Shown here in pieces: positions 62,623 to 64,000 of a stretch of 64,000 nucleotides of DNA; position 1 is the stretch's first letter, and the number at the start of each line of letters is the position of its first letter. The stretch is from JADFQT01 sp965216025 (GTDB lineage Bacteria; Chloroflexota; Dehalococcoidia; Lucifugimonadales; UBA3495): NCBI GenBank assembly GCA_965216025.1, contig CBDCEX010000018.1, positions 930,001 through 994,000 on the forward strand. The letters run 5' to 3'. The notes beneath the pieces are model-generated. The model had not been told where the DNA came from. It saw only the letters and a program-made list of their open reading frames with translations, and did no database searches. The position numbers and the translations under genes are program-made.

Positions 62623-63264
62623 ATGCGCCAGACAGCAGTGATGTTCCAGGCAAACTCTCTAAATTTCGAGGGGATTGTAACCGAGCCGGACGATGTGACC
62701 GATTCGGCTCCGGGGATCGTAATTTGCCATCCAGGGCCGTTAAACGGGGGAAACATGGAAAACAATGTGGTGCTGGCGGTTTCGTATGCCCTGGTCGAGC
62801 AGGGCTTCACCACTTTGCGGTTCAATTTCCGAGGGGTGGGCAATAGCCAGGGCGAGCACAGCAAGGGGGAATTAGAGCACCAGGAAGCGATAGCGGCGCT
62901 GGAATTTTTGAAAGCTTGGCCTGGAGTGAACAGCGAAAGGTTAGGGTTGGCCGGCTACTCTTTTGGAAATGGCGTTATCCTGGGGAGTGCCGAACTACAA
63001 AAGCAACCCCAAGTCTTCGCATTCATTTCGCCCTCTCTGCACGTCTTGAAGAACACTTGCCTCAAGGACGATGAGCGGCCCAAGTTTATCATCACCGGAG
63101 ACCGGGACCGTCTGGCTCCTTCCCCCGAGTTCCAGCCCACGTTGGAATCCTTCTCTCACCGTCCTACTTGTCAGGTTGTGGCCGGAGCCGACCATTACTG
63201 GGTCGGGAGGGAAGAGGAGGCATCCGAGCCAGTGAGCCAGTTCTTCAGCGAGCACCTGAAATAG
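62623..63264 (+). CDS. Alpha/beta hydrolase of the dienelactone-hydrolase type
   Basis: The product is 213 residues. It starts at ATG 62623 with GGAAGGGGAG upstream. It has IVICHPGPLNGGNMENNVVL (the HP-x3-GG-x-M-x-N pattern of this small hydrolase group), TLRFNFRGVGNSQGEH, GLAGYSFGNGVILG (Ser), KFIITGDRDRLAP (Asp) and VVAGADHYWVGRE (His). The full triad is present. It follows the previous hydrolase by 113 bases on the same strand. Confidence 0.88.
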   Translation: MRQTAVMFQANSLNFEGIVTEPDDVTDSAPGIVICHPGPLNGGNMENNVVLAVSYALVEQGFTTLRFNFRGVGNSQGEHSKGELEHQEAIAALEFLKAWPGVNSERLGLAGYSFGNGVILGSAELQKQPQVFAFISPSLHVLKNTCLKDDERPKFIITGDRDRLAPSPEFQPTLESFSHRPTCQVVAGADHYWVGREEEASEPVSQFFSEHLK

Positions 63265-63434
63265 GCACTCATAGTGACACCTCAAATCGCGAGTTAAAAG
63301 GCCGGCCGCCTGAGCCACGCCATCCGTCCCCAGCCTACCTGCTAGCCTTGCTCGGCTGCGAGAGTCGGGAGACTAAGGCCGGATAATACCCGCCCGTACA
63401 CCTGGGGTTGGGAAGGGATCCTAAGCACTAACCT

Positions 63435-64000
63435 TTAATGCATCTTGGGGGCTACTTCCTGTCCGAAAAGTCGAATGGAGTTATTTAGCAGTTCCGGGGA
63501 TATCAGTCCGCCAACGTTCGGCTCCATGATGACCCCCGAAAGTCCCAGCCGATCCCGCCATTCGGCAAGGCGGCTGGCAACGGTATCTGGAGTGCCGTAA
63601 ATCAAGCGGTCCTCTAAGGCATCCTCATAGGTCATGCTAGAAAGGCGCTGGGCACGCTGGGCACGCAGGTTGCCATCGTAAGAAGCTGAAGTTTGGATTA
63701 GGCCCTGACGTATCCGGTTGTAGAAGGTCATGGTGCTTTCCTTGGGTTCAGAGAGGGCCTGACCCATATCTTCCGCCACATAGACGCCAACCCGCAAAAT
63801 TACGTCGCCTTCCCCCGGGTGCCCCGCCTCCTTCCAGGCAGCCCGGTACTCCGAGATGGCCTCGGACAGGTCGGAGATTCCGGCGCCACCCAAGCCCGCA
63901 AATATGGGTAAGCCAAACTCTCCCATGGCCGCGAAGGTTTCTCTGGTCGAAGCAGCGTACCGCAGAGGTGGATGGGGCTTCTGGTAGGGCTTAGGTATCA
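63435..64000 (-). CDS. LLM-class flavin-dependent oxidoreductase, partial (5' end beyond window)
   Basis: The frame runs from the stop at 63435 to the window edge without interruption (KPHPPLRYAASTRETFAAMG is encoded upstream of the first internal ATG). This is the C-terminal half of a luciferase-like monooxygenase: PLRYAASTRETFAAMGEFGL, YRAAWKEAGHPGEGDV, then RLIYGTPDTVASRLAEWRD and IMEPNVGGLISPELLNNSI. It binds FMN or F420 and oxidises an unknown substrate. The N-terminus is missing only because the window ends. Confidence 0.85.
   Translation of the reverse strand, partial: IPKPYQKPHPPLRYAASTRETFAAMGEFGLPIFAGLGGAGISDLSEAISEYRAAWKEAGHPGEGDVILRVGVYVAEDMGQALSEPKESTMTFYNRIRQGLIQTSASYDGNLRAQRAQRLSSMTYEDALEDRLIYGTPDTVASRLAEWRDRLGLSGVIMEPNVGGLISPELLNNSIRLFGQEVAPKMH

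Overview
The window looks like a chromosomal segment of a Chloroflexota bacterium, probably Dehalococcoidia or SAR202-like. Three things point that way. A 16S rRNA gene stands alone, with no 23S gene behind it. The tmRNA encodes the tag GEREFALAA, close to the GERE-type tag I recall for Dehalococcoides. The housekeeping proteins (TsaB, Ndk, RsfS) and the catabolic-type genes (DUF1800/DUF1501, TldD/TldE, Gfo/Idh, flavin-dependent oxidoreductases) also fit. This placement is inference from sequence features; no alignment was run.

Layout. 1-5.5 kb: end of an IS630 element abutting tsaB, then ndk, rsfS, an ISAs1 element, a lipoprotein and a PD-(D/E)XK nuclease-like gene. 5.8-7.4 kb: solitary 16S rRNA on the minus strand with a consensus promoter. 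7.4-9.2 kb: an IS1380 element. 9.2-9.6 kb: ssrA (tmRNA) with its own promoter. About 9.5-17.7 kb: an integrated mobile element abutting the 3' end of ssrA. It carries a large serine recombinase, a resolvase, a small zinc protein, a ParB-like protein, a Mom-like DNA-modification gene split by an IS630, a tRNA-Gly-like gene, an unknown protein, a small HTH protein and a membrane-anchored P-loop ATPase. 18-20.8 kb: an ISAs1 element nested in an IS1380 element.

22.9-37.1 kb holds the most coherent accessory locus: a transglutaminase-like protein, a TrkA-type potassium channel, a 1120-residue divergent SecA, a lipoprotein, an unknown protein, DUF350 and DUF4178 proteins, a two-helix membrane peptide, PspA, a PspAA protein, a DUF3326 protein and a carboxynorspermidine-decarboxylase-like enzyme. 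PspA, DUF350, DUF4178, channels and polyamine enzymes are known to associate in envelope-stress loci. A dedicated SecA paralogue and a transglutaminase-like protein in the same locus are, as far as I know, not described.

37.7-44.2 kb: two more copies of the ISAs1 element bracket a DUF1800 / NHL-repeat / DUF1501 cluster. 44.3-45.5 kb: a cobalamin riboswitch with terminator controls an FhuF-like iron-sulfur protein. 46.3-48.3 kb: a deletion-fused ABC-transporter remnant and an IS630 that carries a MITE. 48.4-54.6 kb: aminotransferase, hydrolase, Gfo/Idh oxidoreductase and the TldD/TldE pair. 54.7-60.8 kb: a decayed BcgI-like restriction-modification system with its regulator, broken by a Russian-doll stack of a MITE, an IS630-B and an IS630-A. 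60.8-64 kb: a truncated polysaccharide deacetylase, two alpha/beta hydrolases and a partial luciferase-like monooxygenase.

Insertion sequences account for roughly a quarter of the window. Target duplications, inverted repeats and the order of nesting can be read directly for most of them.
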